Positions 23,997-33,905 of a stretch of 64,000 nucleotides of DNA are shown piece after piece. The position numbers were made by a program, and so were the translations under genes. The notes beneath the pieces are model-generated. The model ran no database searches, was not told where the DNA came from, and was given only the letters and a program-made list of their open reading frames with translations. Source of the DNA: Lachnospiraceae bacterium AB2028 (GTDB taxonomy: Bacteria; Bacillota; Clostridia; Lachnospirales; Lachnospiraceae); NCBI GenBank assembly GCA_000621425.1, contig KK211276.1, positions 186,001 to 250,000 of the forward strand, given 5' to 3'. Numbering within the stretch: the first letter of the stretch is position 1; every line of letters starts with the position of its first letter.

Positions 23997-26912
23997 TCAG
24001 TCTCTCGGAACCTCAACCATGATATAAGCCTCTACCATATCAAGTTCCTGGATCTTATCGAATCCGTCAAATACGAGACCGCACTCAAAACCTTCCTTAA
24101 CTTCTTTTACGTCATCCTTGAAACGCTTAAGCGATGCCAGGGGTCCTTCGAATATCTGCTCACCCTCTCTGGTGATCCTTACCTTGCAGTCACGGGTGAT
24201 GCGGCCGTCCATTACGAAGGAACCTGCAATATTACCGATAGCAGATGCCTTGAATATCTGACGCACCTCTGCATGTCCGATAACCTTCTCCTCATAGATA
24301 GGCTCAAGCATCCCCTTCATGGCAGCTTCCACATCCTCGATAGCCTGATAGATGACTTTGTAAAGTCTTATATCAACACCTTCACGGTCTGCAGTCTGCT
24401 TAGCCACTGCATCAGGTCTTACATCGAAACCAATTATGATGGCATTTGATGCACTGGCAAGTACAACATCGGACTCGTTTATGGCACCAACGCCACCGTG
24501 TATAACCTTAACCAGTACTTCGTCATTGGAAAGTTTCTCCAGGGACTGCTTAACGGCCTCAACCGAACCCTGAACATCAGCCTTAACGATAAGGTTGAGC
24601 TCCTTAAGATTTCCTTCCTTGATCTTATCGAAGAGATCATCAAGGGACATCTTAGCCTTGGTATCAGCAACCAGTTTCTCCTTATTCTGTGCCACAAAGG
24701 TAGCAGCAAAGCTCTTAGCTTCCTTCTCGCTGGAATGACATATGAATACTTCACCCGCATTAGGCACGTCACTTAATCCAAGTATCTCAACAGGTGTGGA
24801 AGGACCAGCCTCCTTCACCTTGTTGCCCTTATCATCAATCATTGCTCTCACTTTACCGTGAGAAACACCGGCGGATACGAAATCACCCACACGAAGGGTT
24901 CCCTTCTGAACCAATACGGTTGCAACAGGGCCGCGTCCCTTATCAAGCTCGGCTTCAATAACAAGTCCTCTTGCCCTTCTGTTAGGATTAGCCTTGAGTT
25001 CAAGCACATCCGCAGTAAGAAGGATCATCTCAAGAAGCTGCTCAATACCTTCACCGCTCTTAGCAGATACAGGAACAAATACAGTAGTTCCGCCCCAGTC
25101 CTCTGCTACCAGTTCATACTCAGTAAGCTCCTGCTTTACCCTGTCGATATTTGCACCGGGCTTATCGATCTTATTAACAGCAACGATAAGTTCTATGCCG
25201 GCTGCCTTAGCATGGTTTACAGCTTCTACTGTCTGGGGCATAACACCGTCATCGGCTGCAACTACAAGAACTGCTATATCCGTTGCATTTGCACCACGCA
25301 TACGCATTGCCGTAAATGCTTCATGACCGGGCGTATCTAAGAATGTGATCTTGCGGTCACCGACCTTAACTGTATATGCACCGATCTTCTGGGTGATACC
25401 ACCAGCCTCATGATCTATTACATTAGTCTTTCTAATTGCATCAAGCAGGGATGTTTTACCATGGTCAACGTGTCCCATTACGCAGATAACAGGAGGACGT
25501 GAAACCATCTTGGACTCATCCTCTTCGTCTTCCTTAAGAAGCTCTGCGATAACATCAACCTTCTCTTCCTTCTCGCACATGATTTCATAATCAAGTGCAA
25601 TTTCCTCAGCCTCTTCAAAAGAGATTTCCTGGTTGACTGTCACCATCTTACCCTGCATGAAGAGCTTTTTAACAATCTCAGCAGGTTGGATATGCATACG
25701 CTCAGCAAATACCTTAATGGTAACCATTTCAGGAAGCTTTATGAGCTTGATATCATCAACAGGCTCTTCAACCTTCTTTGCTACAGGCTTAACGAACCTT
25801 CCGGCATTACTGTTACGGTCTCTTCCGCGTCCGTCATCATCCATGTATCTGGAATCGCGGCGGCTCTCGCGGTCACGATCCTTCTCAGAATGCTTATTTC
25901 TTCTATTATCCTGCGGAACAGGAGCTGCTTCAGCCCTTCCTGCCGCAGGCCTTGCTCCCGGCATGGGACGGCCGCCGTTCGGCCTTCCGCCGGCCGCCTG
26001 ATTACCGCCAAAACGGTTAGGTGCTCCCTGCTGCTGGCGGTTTCCCTGGAAACGGTTCTGTCCGTCAGGCCGGTTTCCCTGATAGCGGTTTGCACCATTA
26101 TTCTGCTCTCTCTGCTGGAATCTGCCGGCCTGATTCTGTGGCTGACGATCCGTATTCTCACGGCTGACAGGCTTGTTCTCTGCTGCCGGACGTTCCGTTA
26201 CGGCAGGCTTGCTCTCTACTGCCTGAACCTGTTCTGCCTGAGTATTCTCAACAGTCTCTGCTGCTGCCTTAGCTGCATTTTCTCTCTCAGCCTCTGCTCT
26301 TGCGTCTTCTTCACGCCTTGCCGCAGCTCCGGCCCTATCTATCATGTTTTCTCTAGGTCTGATAGGTCCACGTGCCCTATTATCGGCACCACGTCCGGGA
26401 TAGGCACCATTTCCTGACGGCTTGCTGTATGATCCGGCTTTTCCGCCATCTCTTCCGACTATAATAACGCCTGATAATTTCTTTTTCTTAACAGGCTGAG
26501 CATTCCCTGCCTGGGGCTGACCTGCTGTCTTGGGTTCTGCCGGCTTATTTACTTCAGACTTAGGTGCTGCCTGCTTATTTACTTCCTGCTTTGCAGACTC
26601 CGGCTTCTTTTCAGCTGTTTTTGCAGCCGTTTCAGTCTTTACAGGCTGTGCCGGTTTCTTCTCTTCCTGCTTAGCCGCACTTTTTTCAGCAGCAGGTGCT
26701 GCAGCAGGTGCATCGCCGTCCTCAGCATTTTTGTAGCCCTGAGCCTTAATATCAGGTATGATCAAGGCTATATCTGCATCCTCAATATTGCTGCTGGCGG
26801 TTTTTCCCATGACGCCATGATTTTCCAGAAGTGATATGGTCTGCTTATTACTCAAAGCATCCCCTTTTTCGTTTATCCACTTCTTAGAAAAATTACTGAT
26901 TCTCATTGCCAT
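23997..26912 (-). CDS. infB: Translation initiation factor IF-2
   Basis: About 971 residues from the ATG at 26912. The AGGAGG site is 11 bases upstream, and an ATG ten codons earlier is less likely. The first 50 residues ([14 protein letters not shown]) match the IF2 N-domain. An unusually long disordered region of nearly 350 residues follows, first Ala/Lys/Pro-rich and then Arg/Gly/Asn/Gln-rich. The GTPase domain has [14 protein letters not shown] (G1), [12 protein letters not shown] (G3), NKIDKPG (G4) and SAKSGEG (G5). The C-terminal domains bind fMet-tRNA. The start lies inside the last 20 bp of ylxQ, so the two are translationally coupled. Confidence 0.97.
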   Translation of the reverse strand: MAMRISNFSKKWINEKGDALSNKQTISLLENHGVMGKTASSNIEDADIALIIPDIKAQGYKNAEDGDAPAAAPAAEKSAAKQEEKKPAQPVKTETAAKTAEKKPESAKQEVNKQAAPKSEVNKPAEPKTAGQPQAGNAQPVKKKKLSGVIIVGRDGGKAGSYSKPSGNGAYPGRGADNRARGPIRPRENMIDRAGAAARREEDARAEAERENAAKAAAETVENTQAEQVQAVESKPAVTERPAAENKPVSRENTDRQPQNQAGRFQQREQNNGANRYQGNRPDGQNRFQGNRQQQGAPNRFGGNQAAGGRPNGGRPMPGARPAAGRAEAAPVPQDNRRNKHSEKDRDRESRRDSRYMDDDGRGRDRNSNAGRFVKPVAKKVEEPVDDIKLIKLPEMVTIKVFAERMHIQPAEIVKKLFMQGKMVTVNQEISFEEAEEIALDYEIMCEKEEKVDVIAELLKEDEEDESKMVSRPPVICVMGHVDHGKTSLLDAIRKTNVIDHEAGGITQKIGAYTVKVGDRKITFLDTPGHEAFTAMRMRGANATDIAVLVVAADDGVMPQTVEAVNHAKAAGIELIVAVNKIDKPGANIDRVKQELTEYELVAEDWGGTTVFVPVSAKSGEGIEQLLEMILLTADVLELKANPNRRARGLVIEAELDKGRGPVATVLVQKGTLRVGDFVSAGVSHGKVRAMIDDKGNKVKEAGPSTPVEILGLSDVPNAGEVFICHSSEKEAKSFAATFVAQNKEKLVADTKAKMSLDDLFDKIKEGNLKELNLIVKADVQGSVEAVKQSLEKLSNDEVLVKVIHGGVGAINESDVVLASASNAIIIGFDVRPDAVAKQTADREGVDIRLYKVIYQAIEDVEAAMKGMLEPIYEEKVIGHAEVRQIFKASAIGNIAGSFVMDGRITRDCKVRITREGEQIFEGPLASLKRFKDDVKEVKEGFECGLVFDGFDKIQELDMVEAYIMVEVPRD

Positions 26913-27240
26913 TGATCTGACTACCTCCTGTATCTGCTGCATTGAGCTGCTTCATTACTCCTTTTGCAAAACCCGCATCATTGACTGAAACCGCAGCTCT
27001 GTATTCTTTTCCTATAGCGTGTCCCAGACTGTCCATATCGCCGTATTTGTAAAGCGGTACTTCGTAGTATGAACACATGTCCCTGTATTTTTTCTCCGAC
27101 CCTTCCGATATATCAGAAGCGATAATCACAAGACTTGCCGAGCCACTCTTTACACTCTCACTGACCTGGAAGGAGCCGCCGGAAATTTTCCCGGCTTTCT
27201 GTGCCATCCCCAAAAGGGACAGAACCTTATCACCCTTCAT
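26893..27240 (-). CDS. ylxQ: L7Ae-family RNA-binding protein YlxQ
   Basis: 115 residues from the ATG at 27240, which has AAGGAG seven bases upstream. A longer frame exists but would run through ylx[41 protein letters not shown] matches the L7Ae/L30e/S12e fold in pieces, including the conserved GK-x-x-x-G start and the A-S-D-x-S loop. The protein is a kink-turn-type RNA binder of the translation operon. It overlaps ylxR by 11 bp and infB by 20 bp, a compact arrangement typical of this operon. Confidence 0.9.
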   Translation of the reverse strand: MKGDKVLSLLGMAQKAGKISGGSFQVSESVKSGSASLVIIASDISEGSEKKYRDMCSYYEVPLYKYGDMDSLGHAIGKEYRAAVSVNDAGFAKGVMKQLNAADTGGSQINGNENQ

Positions 27241-27496
27241 TTTCAAACTCCTTTTCCAGCCTGTCGTAAATTTCAGACTGTATCTGCATGGAAAAAGCCC
27301 TTGCAAGTCCATTTCTTTTCCTGAGTTTTTTCATGCACTCTGCATCCCGGCAAACATATGCCCCCCGTCCGTCAGCTCTTCCCCTGACATCAAGGATAAT
27401 CTCACCGTCAGCCGTCCGTACAATACGCATCAGTCCGGATTTATCCTTCACTTCACCGCATCCCATGCATGTTCTCTGAGGGATTTTTTTCGGCAT
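27230..27496 (-). CDS. ylxR: YlxR family nucleic acid-binding protein
   Basis: 88 residues. RTCMGCGEVKDKSGLMRIVR near the start and GRADGRGAYVCRDAECMKKLRKRNGLARAF carry the family's Cys-x-x-Cys and G-R-G-A-Y-V-C motifs. The fold is known to bind RNA; members of the family have been linked to control of other genes and to RNase P, but the role here is inferred only from the family. It lies 10 bp after nusA and overlaps ylxQ. Confidence 0.92.
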   Translation of the reverse strand: MPKKIPQRTCMGCGEVKDKSGLMRIVRTADGEIILDVRGRADGRGAYVCRDAECMKKLRKRNGLARAFSMQIQSEIYDRLEKEFENEG

Positions 27497-27506
27497 TTCC
27501 TACCTC

Positions 27507-28709
27507 TTACTCTTCAGTCTCACCATTGCCGCCTTCTGCGGGTTCCTCTTCATAAACCTCTTCAGCAGGAGCTTCCCCGGCATACTCTGTTTCGAACTCT
27601 TCCTCGTAATACTCTTCCTCGCCGTCGCTCATGTAATCCTCAAGCCTGAATCCGAATGCATCCTGAGCCTGGGTCTCTGACTTGATGTCAATCTTGTATC
27701 CTGTAAGCTTTGCAGCAAGCCTTGCATTCTGGCCTGCCTTACCGATAGCAAGTGAAAGCTGGTTATCGGGAACAACAACATTTGCTGTCTTCTCTTCAGG
27801 ATTTGCAAAAACGTTTACGATCTTTGCAGGTGAAAGAGAATTCCTGATAAGCTCACCGGGGTTCTCATCCCAGTTGATTATATCTATCTTCTCGCCATAA
27901 AGCTCATTAACTATAGCATTTACCCTGATGCCGTTAACACCGACACAAGCACCAACAGGATCTACATTCTCGTTGTAGGATACAACAGAGATCTTCGTCC
28001 TGCTGCCGGGCTCTCTTGCTATATTCATTATCTCAACAGTTCCGTCCTTGATCTCGGTAACCTCATCTTCAAAGAGACGCTTAACCAGCTCCGGATGTGT
28101 CCTGCTGACAGTGATCTTAGCGCCCTTGGTCGTAGCCTTTACTTCCAGAACATATACCTTTACACGGCTGCCGGTCTTTAAGTGTTCTGAAGGAACAGTT
28201 TCTGAATCGGGAAGCAGAGCATCTGTCTTTCCTAAGTTCACACTCCAGCCCTTGTTTACCCTACGCTGTATTACACCGGTCACCACTTCACGATGTTTCT
28301 GGACAAACTGATTATAAACTGTAGTCCTTTCCTCTTCACGCAGTTTCTGGGTTATAACATTCTTGGCATCCTGAGTAACAATACGGCTGAACTTCTTAGG
28401 ATCCACCTCCACCTCGATCATATCCCCAACATTAGCATCCGGTTTCAGCGCCCTTGCATCCTCAAGGCTTATCTCTATCTCGTCATCCCTTACAACCTCG
28501 TCTTCACTGAGAACTTCCTTTTCAGCCCAGACATGGTAAATGCACTCTTCCTTATCAATCTCTATACGGATATTTTCCGTACTGAGAAAAAGCTTTTTGC
28601 AGGCTTTCATAAGAGAATCCTCTATAGCTGCAAAAATAGCATCCCTGCTGATATCTCTTTCCTGTTCAAGATAATCCAGCGCATCCTTGAGTGTTGTTTC
28701 AGTAGCCAT
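27507..28709 (-). CDS. nusA: Transcription termination/antitermination protein NusA
   Basis: 400 residues. An N-terminal RNA polymerase-binding domain (DALDYLEQERDISRDAIFAAIEDSL) is followed by an S1 domain near residues 130-200 and two KH domains with VDPVGACVGVNGIRVNAIVNEL and LAIGKAGQNARLAAKLTGYKI. The last 45 residues form a strongly acidic Glu/Tyr-rich tail, unlike the short tails of most Firmicutes NusA proteins. NusA modulates pausing and intrinsic termination, relevant to the many hairpin-controlled leaders in this window. It stands between rimP and ylxR. Confidence 0.97.
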   Translation of the reverse strand: MATETTLKDALDYLEQERDISRDAIFAAIEDSLMKACKKLFLSTENIRIEIDKEECIYHVWAEKEVLSEDEVVRDDEIEISLEDARALKPDANVGDMIEVEVDPKKFSRIVTQDAKNVITQKLREEERTTVYNQFVQKHREVVTGVIQRRVNKGWSVNLGKTDALLPDSETVPSEHLKTGSRVKVYVLEVKATTKGAKITVSRTHPELVKRLFEDEVTEIKDGTVEIMNIAREPGSRTKISVVSYNENVDPVGACVGVNGIRVNAIVNELYGEKIDIINWDENPGELIRNSLSPAKIVNVFANPEEKTANVVVPDNQLSLAIGKAGQNARLAAKLTGYKIDIKSETQAQDAFGFRLEDYMSDGEEEYYEEEFETEYAGEAPAEEVYEEEPAEGGNGETEE

Positions 28710-28750
28710 TTTCTTTTTTCCTCCTGAAAAAGTTTGTTAAATGTGTTTAT

Positions 28751-29296
28751 TCAAAATTCAACGACTAATCTTACCGTCGATATTTCTTTACGTTTGAATG
28801 TCATTTCTTTTATTTCCGATGGAGCCGCAGCAGCTTCTTCCAGGGCTTTCTTTGAAATTTTCCTGCCCTTATTGTTTTTAGGCGGTACAAGCACTTCTGC
28901 ATCACTTACGGTGATGCTGTCCGCATCGTAAGCCTTTAAAATTCCTGTAAATTCCTTACTGCCATCTACAGCCTCAAAAAGCTTTATCTCTACCTTTTCG
29001 CCAAGGCTCTTTTCAAAATGTCGGTCTTTTTTAAGTTTCCTTCCAAGCCCCGGGCTGCTTACTTCTAAAATATATGCATCCGGTATCGGATCCGCTTCAT
29101 CAATCTTATCCGAAAATGCCCGGCTTACTGTCTCGCAGTCATCTATGGTCACTCCGCCCGGCTTATCAATATATAAACGAAGATAAAATTCACCGGCTTC
29201 CTTTACATACTCTACATCGTAGATATCTATGTCCAAAGGATCTGTAATGCCTTTTGCAATATCTTCAGCTATTTTCTCGTAATCTCTTGCCGCCAT
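28751..29296 (-). CDS. rimP: Ribosome maturation factor RimP
   Basis: 181 residues. The family features DPLDIDIYDVEYVKEAG, LRLYIDKPGGVTIDDCETVSR and YILEVSSPGLGRKLKKDRHFEK are present. RimP helps S12 and other proteins assemble on 16S rRNA. It is the first gene of the rimP-nusA-ylxR-ylxQ-infB operon and lies just downstream of the tpiA terminator. Confidence 0.96.
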   Translation of the reverse strand: MAARDYEKIAEDIAKGITDPLDIDIYDVEYVKEAGEFYLRLYIDKPGGVTIDDCETVSRAFSDKIDEADPIPDAYILEVSSPGLGRKLKKDRHFEKSLGEKVEIKLFEAVDGSKEFTGILKAYDADSITVSDAEVLVPPKNNKGRKISKKALEEAAAAPSEIKEMTFKRKEISTVRLVVEF

Positions 29297-29334
29297 ACTC
29301 TCCGCGGACTTGTAAAGTCCCTACGATAAATAAT

Positions 29335-29359
29335 AAGAGTAGGCAGAAAGCCTACTCTT
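29335..29359 (-). terminator. Terminator of tpiA
   Basis: AAGAGTAGGC and GCCTACTCTT form a perfect 10-bp stem with a five-base loop. The T-run on the minus strand is interrupted (ATTATTTAT), so it may be leaky into rimP. It lies between tpiA and rimP. Confidence 0.75.
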
Positions 29360-29436
29360 AATAACAACCCTACGCTTGGAATTCTAACACTATGCGTAAG
29401 CAAATTCAAGTATTTATTTTATGGACAGTCCTAAGC

Positions 29437-30183
29437 TTATGCGTTAACGATCTGGCCAAAATCAGGCTTTAAGGAAGCGCCGCCGATGAGACCACCGTCG
29501 ATATCATCCTTTGAAAGAAGCTCTGCTGCATTACCTGCGTTCATTGATCCGCCGTACTGGATACGAACAGCTGCTGCTGTAGCATCATCATAAAGCTTAG
29601 CAATGAGATCACGGATAAGCTTGCATACTTCCTGTGCCTGGTCAGCTGTAGCAGTCTCGCCTGTTCCGATAGCCCAGATAGGCTCGTAAGCGATAACAAG
29701 CTCCTTAACCTGATCAGCTGTTACGTCTGTAAGATCCCACTTGATCTGTCTCTCGATCCACTCTTTGTAAGTACCAGCCTTGCGGAGCGCAAGTGACTCA
29801 CCGCAGCAGAGGATGGGCTTAAGACCTGCAGCAAATGCCTTCTTAACCTTTGCATTGATAAGGATATCATTCTCACCGAAGATATCCCTTCTCTCAGAGT
29901 GGCCGATGATGATGTACTCAACACCTGCATCCTTGAGCATAGGAGCAGAAATCTCGCCTGTAAAAGCGCCCTTGTCCTCGATGTAGAAATTCTCTGCACC
30001 AACCTTTACGTTAGTTCCCTTTACAGCTTCAACAACAGGTACAATGTCGATAGCGGGTACGCAGTAAACTACATCCACATCATCATTCTTTACAAGATCC
30101 TTAAGTGTAGCGCAAAGCTCAACTGCCTCAGAGGGAGTCTTGTTCATCTTCCAGTTGCCGGCTATGATTCTTCTTCTTGCCAT
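29437..30183 (-). CDS. tpiA: Triosephosphate isomerase
   Basis: 248 residues. The catalytic Lys is in [11 protein letters not shown] (Lys12), the His in [14 protein letters not shown] (His95) and the Glu in [15 protein letters not shown] (Glu167), and [14 protein letters not shown] closes the phosphate site. It interconverts dihydroxyacetone phosphate and glyceraldehyde 3-phosphate in the cytoplasm. It is the last gene of the gap-pgk-tpiA set. A perfect 12-bp stem lies in the gap to pgk. Confidence 0.98.
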   Translation of the reverse strand: MARRRIIAGNWKMNKTPSEAVELCATLKDLVKNDDVDVVYCVPAIDIVPVVEAVKGTNVKVGAENFYIEDKGAFTGEISAPMLKDAGVEYIIIGHSERRDIFGENDILINAKVKKAFAAGLKPILCCGESLALRKAGTYKEWIERQIKWDLTDVTADQVKELVIAYEPIWAIGTGETATADQAQEVCKLIRDLIAKLYDDATAAAVRIQYGGSMNAGNAAELLSKDDIDGGLIGGASLKPDFGQIVNA

Positions 30184-30239
30184 TTTTATTCTCCTTTTTA
30201 TTCTTTTAGCTATTCTATCCGAACCGCAGCCTCACATGT

Positions 30240-30288
30240 TTCCGTTTGCGGACCAAACAGTAAATTGCCCTTTATCCCGCAAACGGAA
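30240..30288 (-). promoter_or_regulatory. Intercistronic stem between pgk and tpiA
   Basis: TTCCGTTTGCGG (30240-30251) pairs perfectly with CCGCAAACGGAA (30277-30288) around a 25-base loop. No T-run follows on the minus strand, so it is not a terminator. It may stabilise or process the glycolytic mRNA. Confidence 0.55.
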
Positions 30289-30339
30289 CACACGATCCGG
30301 TGCAGTCATCTGTCTGCCAAATATCAACAGACAGTTTTA

Positions 30340-31572
30340 TTATTTGTCGTCAGCTGCGTATACGCCGGGAAGTTCCTTACCCTCAAGGAACTCAAGGGAA
30401 GCGCCGCCACCTGTTGAGATGTGGCTCATCTTGTCAGCAAAACCAAGCTGGTTGCATGCAGCTGCGGAATCACCACCACCGATGATGGTAGTAGCATCTG
30501 TCTCAGCAAGAGCCTTTGCAACAGCGATAGTTCCCTTTGCAAGGGTAGGATTCTCGAATACACCCATAGGTCCGTTCCAAACAACAGTCTTAGCTTCCTT
30601 AACAGCGTTAGCAAAAAGCTCCTGTGTCTTAGGTCCGATATCAAGACCTTCCTTGTCAGCAGGGATCTTTGTAGAATCAACATACTCTACCTGGATCTCA
30701 GCATCGATAGGATTAGGGAAACCATCAGCTACTGCAGTATCGATAGGAAGGAGCAGCTTCTTGCCAAGCTTGTCAGCCTTCTCCATCATTTCTTTACAAT
30801 AGTCAAGCTTCTCGTCATCAACAAGAGACTTACCGATCTCATATCCCTGAGCCTTAAGGAATGTGAAAGCCATACCGCCACCGATGATGAGAGTATCGCA
30901 CTTCTCAAGAAGGTTATTGATAACGTTGAGCTTATCAGCAACCTTTGCTCCGCCAAGGATAGCAACGAAAGGACGAACAGGATTCTCTACTGCATTGCCA
31001 AGGAAGTCGATTTCCTTCTGCATAAGATAACCAACTGCGTTTGTGCCACCCTTCTCTGTGATGTACTTTGTTACTACAGCAACAGAAGCATGTGCTCTGT
31101 GAGCTGAACCGAAAGCATCACATACATAATCATCAGCAAGGTCTGCAAGCTCCTTAGCAAATGCTTCACCGGCATCCTGGGGCTTTGTCTCTTCCTTGCC
31201 GCGGAAACGTGTATTCTGAAGAAGGACAACATCACCGTCGTTCATAGCTGCTACAGCGTTTGTAGCATCAGCGCCGGTAACATTGTAATCAGCGATGAAT
31301 TTAACTTCCTTGCCAAGTTTCTCGGAAAGTCTCTTTGCAACAGGTGCAAGTGACTCGCCTTCGTTAGGGCCATTCTTAACCTTGCCGAGGTGAGAGCAAA
31401 GAATAACCTTTGCACCGTCATCAACAAGCTTCTTGATTGTAGGAAGAGCAGCAACGATACGTGTCTCGTCTGTGATAGCACCGTCCTTAAGGGGTACGTT
31501 GAAGTCGCAACGTACAAGAACTCTTCTTCCCTTTGCGTTAAGATCGTCAACGGATTTCTTGTTTAATGCCAT
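30340..31572 (-). CDS. pgk: Phosphoglycerate kinase
   Basis: 410 residues. The N-domain has [15 protein letters not shown] and [13 protein letters not shown], and the hinge and C-domain have [30 protein letters not shown] and [12 protein letters not shown], the standard substrate and nucleotide sites. It transfers phosphate from 1,3-bisphosphoglycerate to ADP. The order gap-pgk-tpiA is common in Firmicutes. A GC-rich hairpin with a short T-run separates it from gap, and a perfect stem separates it from tpiA. Confidence 0.98.
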   Translation of the reverse strand: MALNKKSVDDLNAKGRRVLVRCDFNVPLKDGAITDETRIVAALPTIKKLVDDGAKVILCSHLGKVKNGPNEGESLAPVAKRLSEKLGKEVKFIADYNVTGADATNAVAAMNDGDVVLLQNTRFRGKEETKPQDAGEAFAKELADLADDYVCDAFGSAHRAHASVAVVTKYITEKGGTNAVGYLMQKEIDFLGNAVENPVRPFVAILGGAKVADKLNVINNLLEKCDTLIIGGGMAFTFLKAQGYEIGKSLVDDEKLDYCKEMMEKADKLGKKLLLPIDTAVADGFPNPIDAEIQVEYVDSTKIPADKEGLDIGPKTQELFANAVKEAKTVVWNGPMGVFENPTLAKGTIAVAKALAETDATTIIGGGDSAAACNQLGFADKMSHISTGGGASLEFLEGKELPGVYAADDK

Positions 31573-31609
31573 AATCTTTTCTCCTTTGTTTTTGTAATGT
31601 ACATCAAAA

Positions 31610-31634
31610 GGCCCGGCCCTTGCCGGACCGGGCC
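31610..31634 (-). terminator. Partial terminator between gap and pgk
   Basis: GGCCCGG and CCGGGCC form a GC-rich stem followed on the minus strand by only four T residues. This suggests a leaky terminator or 3'-end stabiliser that would give more gap than pgk message. Confidence 0.6.
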
Positions 31635-31663
31635 CCTACTTCATTTATAACAGCTTCCGCTAA

Positions 31664-32680
31664 TTACTTAAGGAGGCTACCGAAGTGCTTGATGGTACGA
31701 ACCATCTGAGATGTGTAGCTGTTCTCGTTATCATACCATGAAACAACCTGAACCTGAGTTGTGCCATTGTCAAGAGGCAGAACCATTGTCTGAGTTGCAT
31801 CGAAGAGAGAACCGTATGTCATACCAACGATATCGCTGGAAACGATCTCATCTGTGTTGTAACCGAAGCTCTCGTTTGAAGCAGCCTTCATAGCGTCGTT
31901 GATCTGCTCCTTTGTAACATTACCTTCTACAACAGCTGTAAGGATTGTTGTAGAACCTGTAGGAGTAGGAACACGCTGTGCAGCGCCGATAAGCTTGCCG
32001 TTCAGCTCAGGGATAACAAGGCCGATTGCCTTTGCAGCACCTGTTGAGTTAGGAACGATGTTGCAAGCTGCAGCACGTGAACGTCTCTTGTCGCCCTTTC
32101 TCTGAGGTCCGTCAAGAGTCATCTGATCACCTGTGTAAGCGTGGATTGTGCACATGATACCGGACTTGATAGGAGCCAGATCATTAAGAGCCTTAGCCAT
32201 AGGTGCAAGGCAGTTTGTTGTGCAGGATGCAGCAGAGATGATCTTGTCATCAGATGTAAGTGTCTGATGGTTAACGTTGTATACGATAGTAGGCAGATCA
32301 TTACCTGCAGGAGCAGAAATGATAACGTGCTTAGCACCAGCGTCGATGTGAGCCTGTGCCTTATCCTTGCTGGTGTAGAATCCTGTACACTCAAGTACAA
32401 CGTCTACGCCAAGCTCGCCCCAAGGAAGGTCAGCTGCCTTAGCCTCTGCATAGATTGTGATCTTCTTTCCGTCAACAGTGATGCTGTTCTCGTCGAAAGA
32501 AACCTTATCAGCTAATGCATACTTACCCTGTGTTGAGTCATACTTAAGAAGATGTGCAAGCATCTCAGGAGATGTAAGATCGTTGATAGCTACGATTTCG
32601 AATCCCTCTGCGCCAAACATCTGTCTGAAAGCGAGACGACCGATACGGCCAAAACCATTGATTGCAACTTTTACTGCCAT
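31664..32680 (-). CDS. gap: Glyceraldehyde-3-phosphate dehydrogenase, type I
   Basis: 338 residues from the ATG at 32680, which has GGAGG eight bases upstream; an in-frame ATG five codons earlier would absorb that site. NAD-binding [14 protein letters not shown] is at the start, with [19 protein letters not shown]. The catalytic cysteine is Cys153 in [12 protein letters not shown]. The general-base His is about 27 residues later in [10 protein letters not shown], and [10 protein letters not shown] is near the end. The Asp in INDL favours NAD over NADP. A good promoter lies upstream, and pgk and tpiA follow. Confidence 0.98.
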   Translation of the reverse strand: MAVKVAINGFGRIGRLAFRQMFGAEGFEIVAINDLTSPEMLAHLLKYDSTQGKYALADKVSFDENSITVDGKKITIYAEAKAADLPWGELGVDVVLECTGFYTSKDKAQAHIDAGAKHVIISAPAGNDLPTIVYNVNHQTLTSDDKIISAASCTTNCLAPMAKALNDLAPIKSGIMCTIHAYTGDQMTLDGPQRKGDKRRSRAAACNIVPNSTGAAKAIGLVIPELNGKLIGAAQRVPTPTGSTTILTAVVEGNVTKEQINDAMKAASNESFGYNTDEIVSSDIVGMTYGSLFDATQTMVLPLDNGTTQVQVVSWYDNENSYTSQMVRTIKHFGSLLK

Positions 32681-32743
32681 GTTTTGTTCCTCCATAAATT
32701 GTGAAATTTGCGGGAAGACCGATTTCCGCCCGCGACAAAAATT

Positions 32744-32772
32744 ATTTTATCCAATTACGTTGCAAAATTCAA
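32744..32772 (-). promoter_or_regulatory. Promoter of the gap operon
   Basis: On the minus strand TTGAAT (32772-32767) and TAAAAT (32749-32744) are 17 bases apart, about 65 bp upstream of the gap start. A GC-rich stem lies in the leader between them and the ribosome site. Confidence 0.7.
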
Positions 32773-32856
32773 GCAAAAATCCTTATTTTTTCTATGTTTG
32801 AAGTTATGTAAACGAGTTTGGATATTCACTCAAGAAGTATAAATTTTCACACCCAT

Positions 32857-32885
32857 TTGAAAATACCCCAAGCGAAGATTATAAT
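32857..32885 (+). promoter_or_regulatory. Promoter of the histidinol phosphatase gene
   Basis: TTGAAA (32857-32862) and a perfect TATAAT (32880-32885) are 17 bases apart. The leader of about 90 bases to the start codon shows no clear structure. Confidence 0.75.
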
Positions 32886-32983
32886 ACCAGGCAGAGAAAT
32901 TATCATTTGATTTTAATTATGGTAAACATCCAAAAGCAAAAAGACTTTTTTCACACGAAAATAGAACAGCAGGTAAAACACTT

Positions 32984-33802
32984 ATGTCCATAATCGCAGA
33001 CTGCCATCTTCATACTTCATTTTCAGGAGACTCTGAAGTCCCCATGGAAAGCATGGTTGAGAGAGCCATCTCCCTGGGTCTGAAAGAAATCACCTTCACA
33101 GAGCATATGGATCTTGATTTTATATATGAAGAAGGCGAACCGGAAGGATTTTTCGAAGTTGATACGGATGCCTATATGAAAAAACTCATGGAATGCCGTG
33201 AAAAATATTCTGATAATATCAGGATCAATTTCGGCATAGAGTTGGGCATGCAGACTCATATAAACGAAAAAAACCTTGCCTATGCAAAAAAATATCCCTT
33301 CGACTTCATAATAGCATCATCACATCTCGCCGAAGGCATGGATCCTTACCTAAAGAACTACTGGGAAGGCCGCAGCAAGGCTGATTCCTGGCACGCCTAT
33401 TTTGCATATATATATGATGTAGTGTCCAGCTATGACGATTTTGATTCTTACGGACATTTAGACTATGTTCTAAGATACGGCCCCGGCGGAAAAGAAGGAT
33501 TTATTTTCGATGAATATAAAGAAGATATAGACCGTATACTAAAACAGCTCATATCCATGGGAAAAGGAATCGAAACCAATACCAGCGGATATTATTATAA
33601 AATGGGCGGGCCCCATCCCTGTCGTGAAATCCTGATGCGATATAAGGAACTGGGCGGGGAAATCCTCACTATCGGTTCGGATGCACACAAGCCTGACAAT
33701 ATGGCCCAGTATTTCAACGAAGCCGAGGAATTACTGAAAAGCTGCGGATTCACTCGCTACTGCATCTTCCACAATAGAAAACCCGAATTTGTGAAATTCT
33801 AA
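32984..33802 (+). CDS. hisK: PHP-family histidinol-phosphatase
   Basis: 272 residues of a PHP metal-dependent phosphatase. Metal ligands are seen in IADCHLHTSFSGDSEVP (motif I), ITFTEHMDL (motif II), FGIELGMQTH (Glu ligand), IIASSHLAEG (motif III), YGHLDYVLRYG and TIGSDAHKPDNMAQYF at the C-terminus. HisK/HisJ members remove phosphate from L-histidinol phosphate, the penultimate part of histidine synthesis in many Firmicutes. It is one of the few plus-strand genes, with its own promoter and a strong bidirectional terminator. hisH and hisF lie elsewhere in the window, which fits a dispersed pathway. Another phosphoesterase role cannot be excluded. Confidence 0.85.
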   Translation: MSIIADCHLHTSFSGDSEVPMESMVERAISLGLKEITFTEHMDLDFIYEEGEPEGFFEVDTDAYMKKLMECREKYSDNIRINFGIELGMQTHINEKNLAYAKKYPFDFIIASSHLAEGMDPYLKNYWEGRSKADSWHAYFAYIYDVVSSYDDFDSYGHLDYVLRYGPGGKEGFIFDEYKEDIDRILKQLISMGKGIETNTSGYYYKMGGPHPCREILMRYKELGGEILTIGSDAHKPDNMAQYFNEAEELLKSCGFTRYCIFHNRKPEFVKF

Positions 33803-33827
33803 ATTATCCATTTCATGGACTAAAAAA

Positions 33828-33872
33828 GATACCCGCGCATGTTCCGGATCATCCGTAACATATGCGGGTATC
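33828..33872. terminator. Bidirectional terminator between hisK and mgtE
   Basis: GATACCCGCGCATGTT pairs with AACATATGCGGGTATC (15-16 bp with one mismatch). A run of A precedes it and a run of T follows it, so it can end transcripts of both converging genes. Confidence 0.9.
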
Positions 33873-33905
33873 TTTTTCATAAACTGTATTTTAAAGTTTC
33901 TGTAC

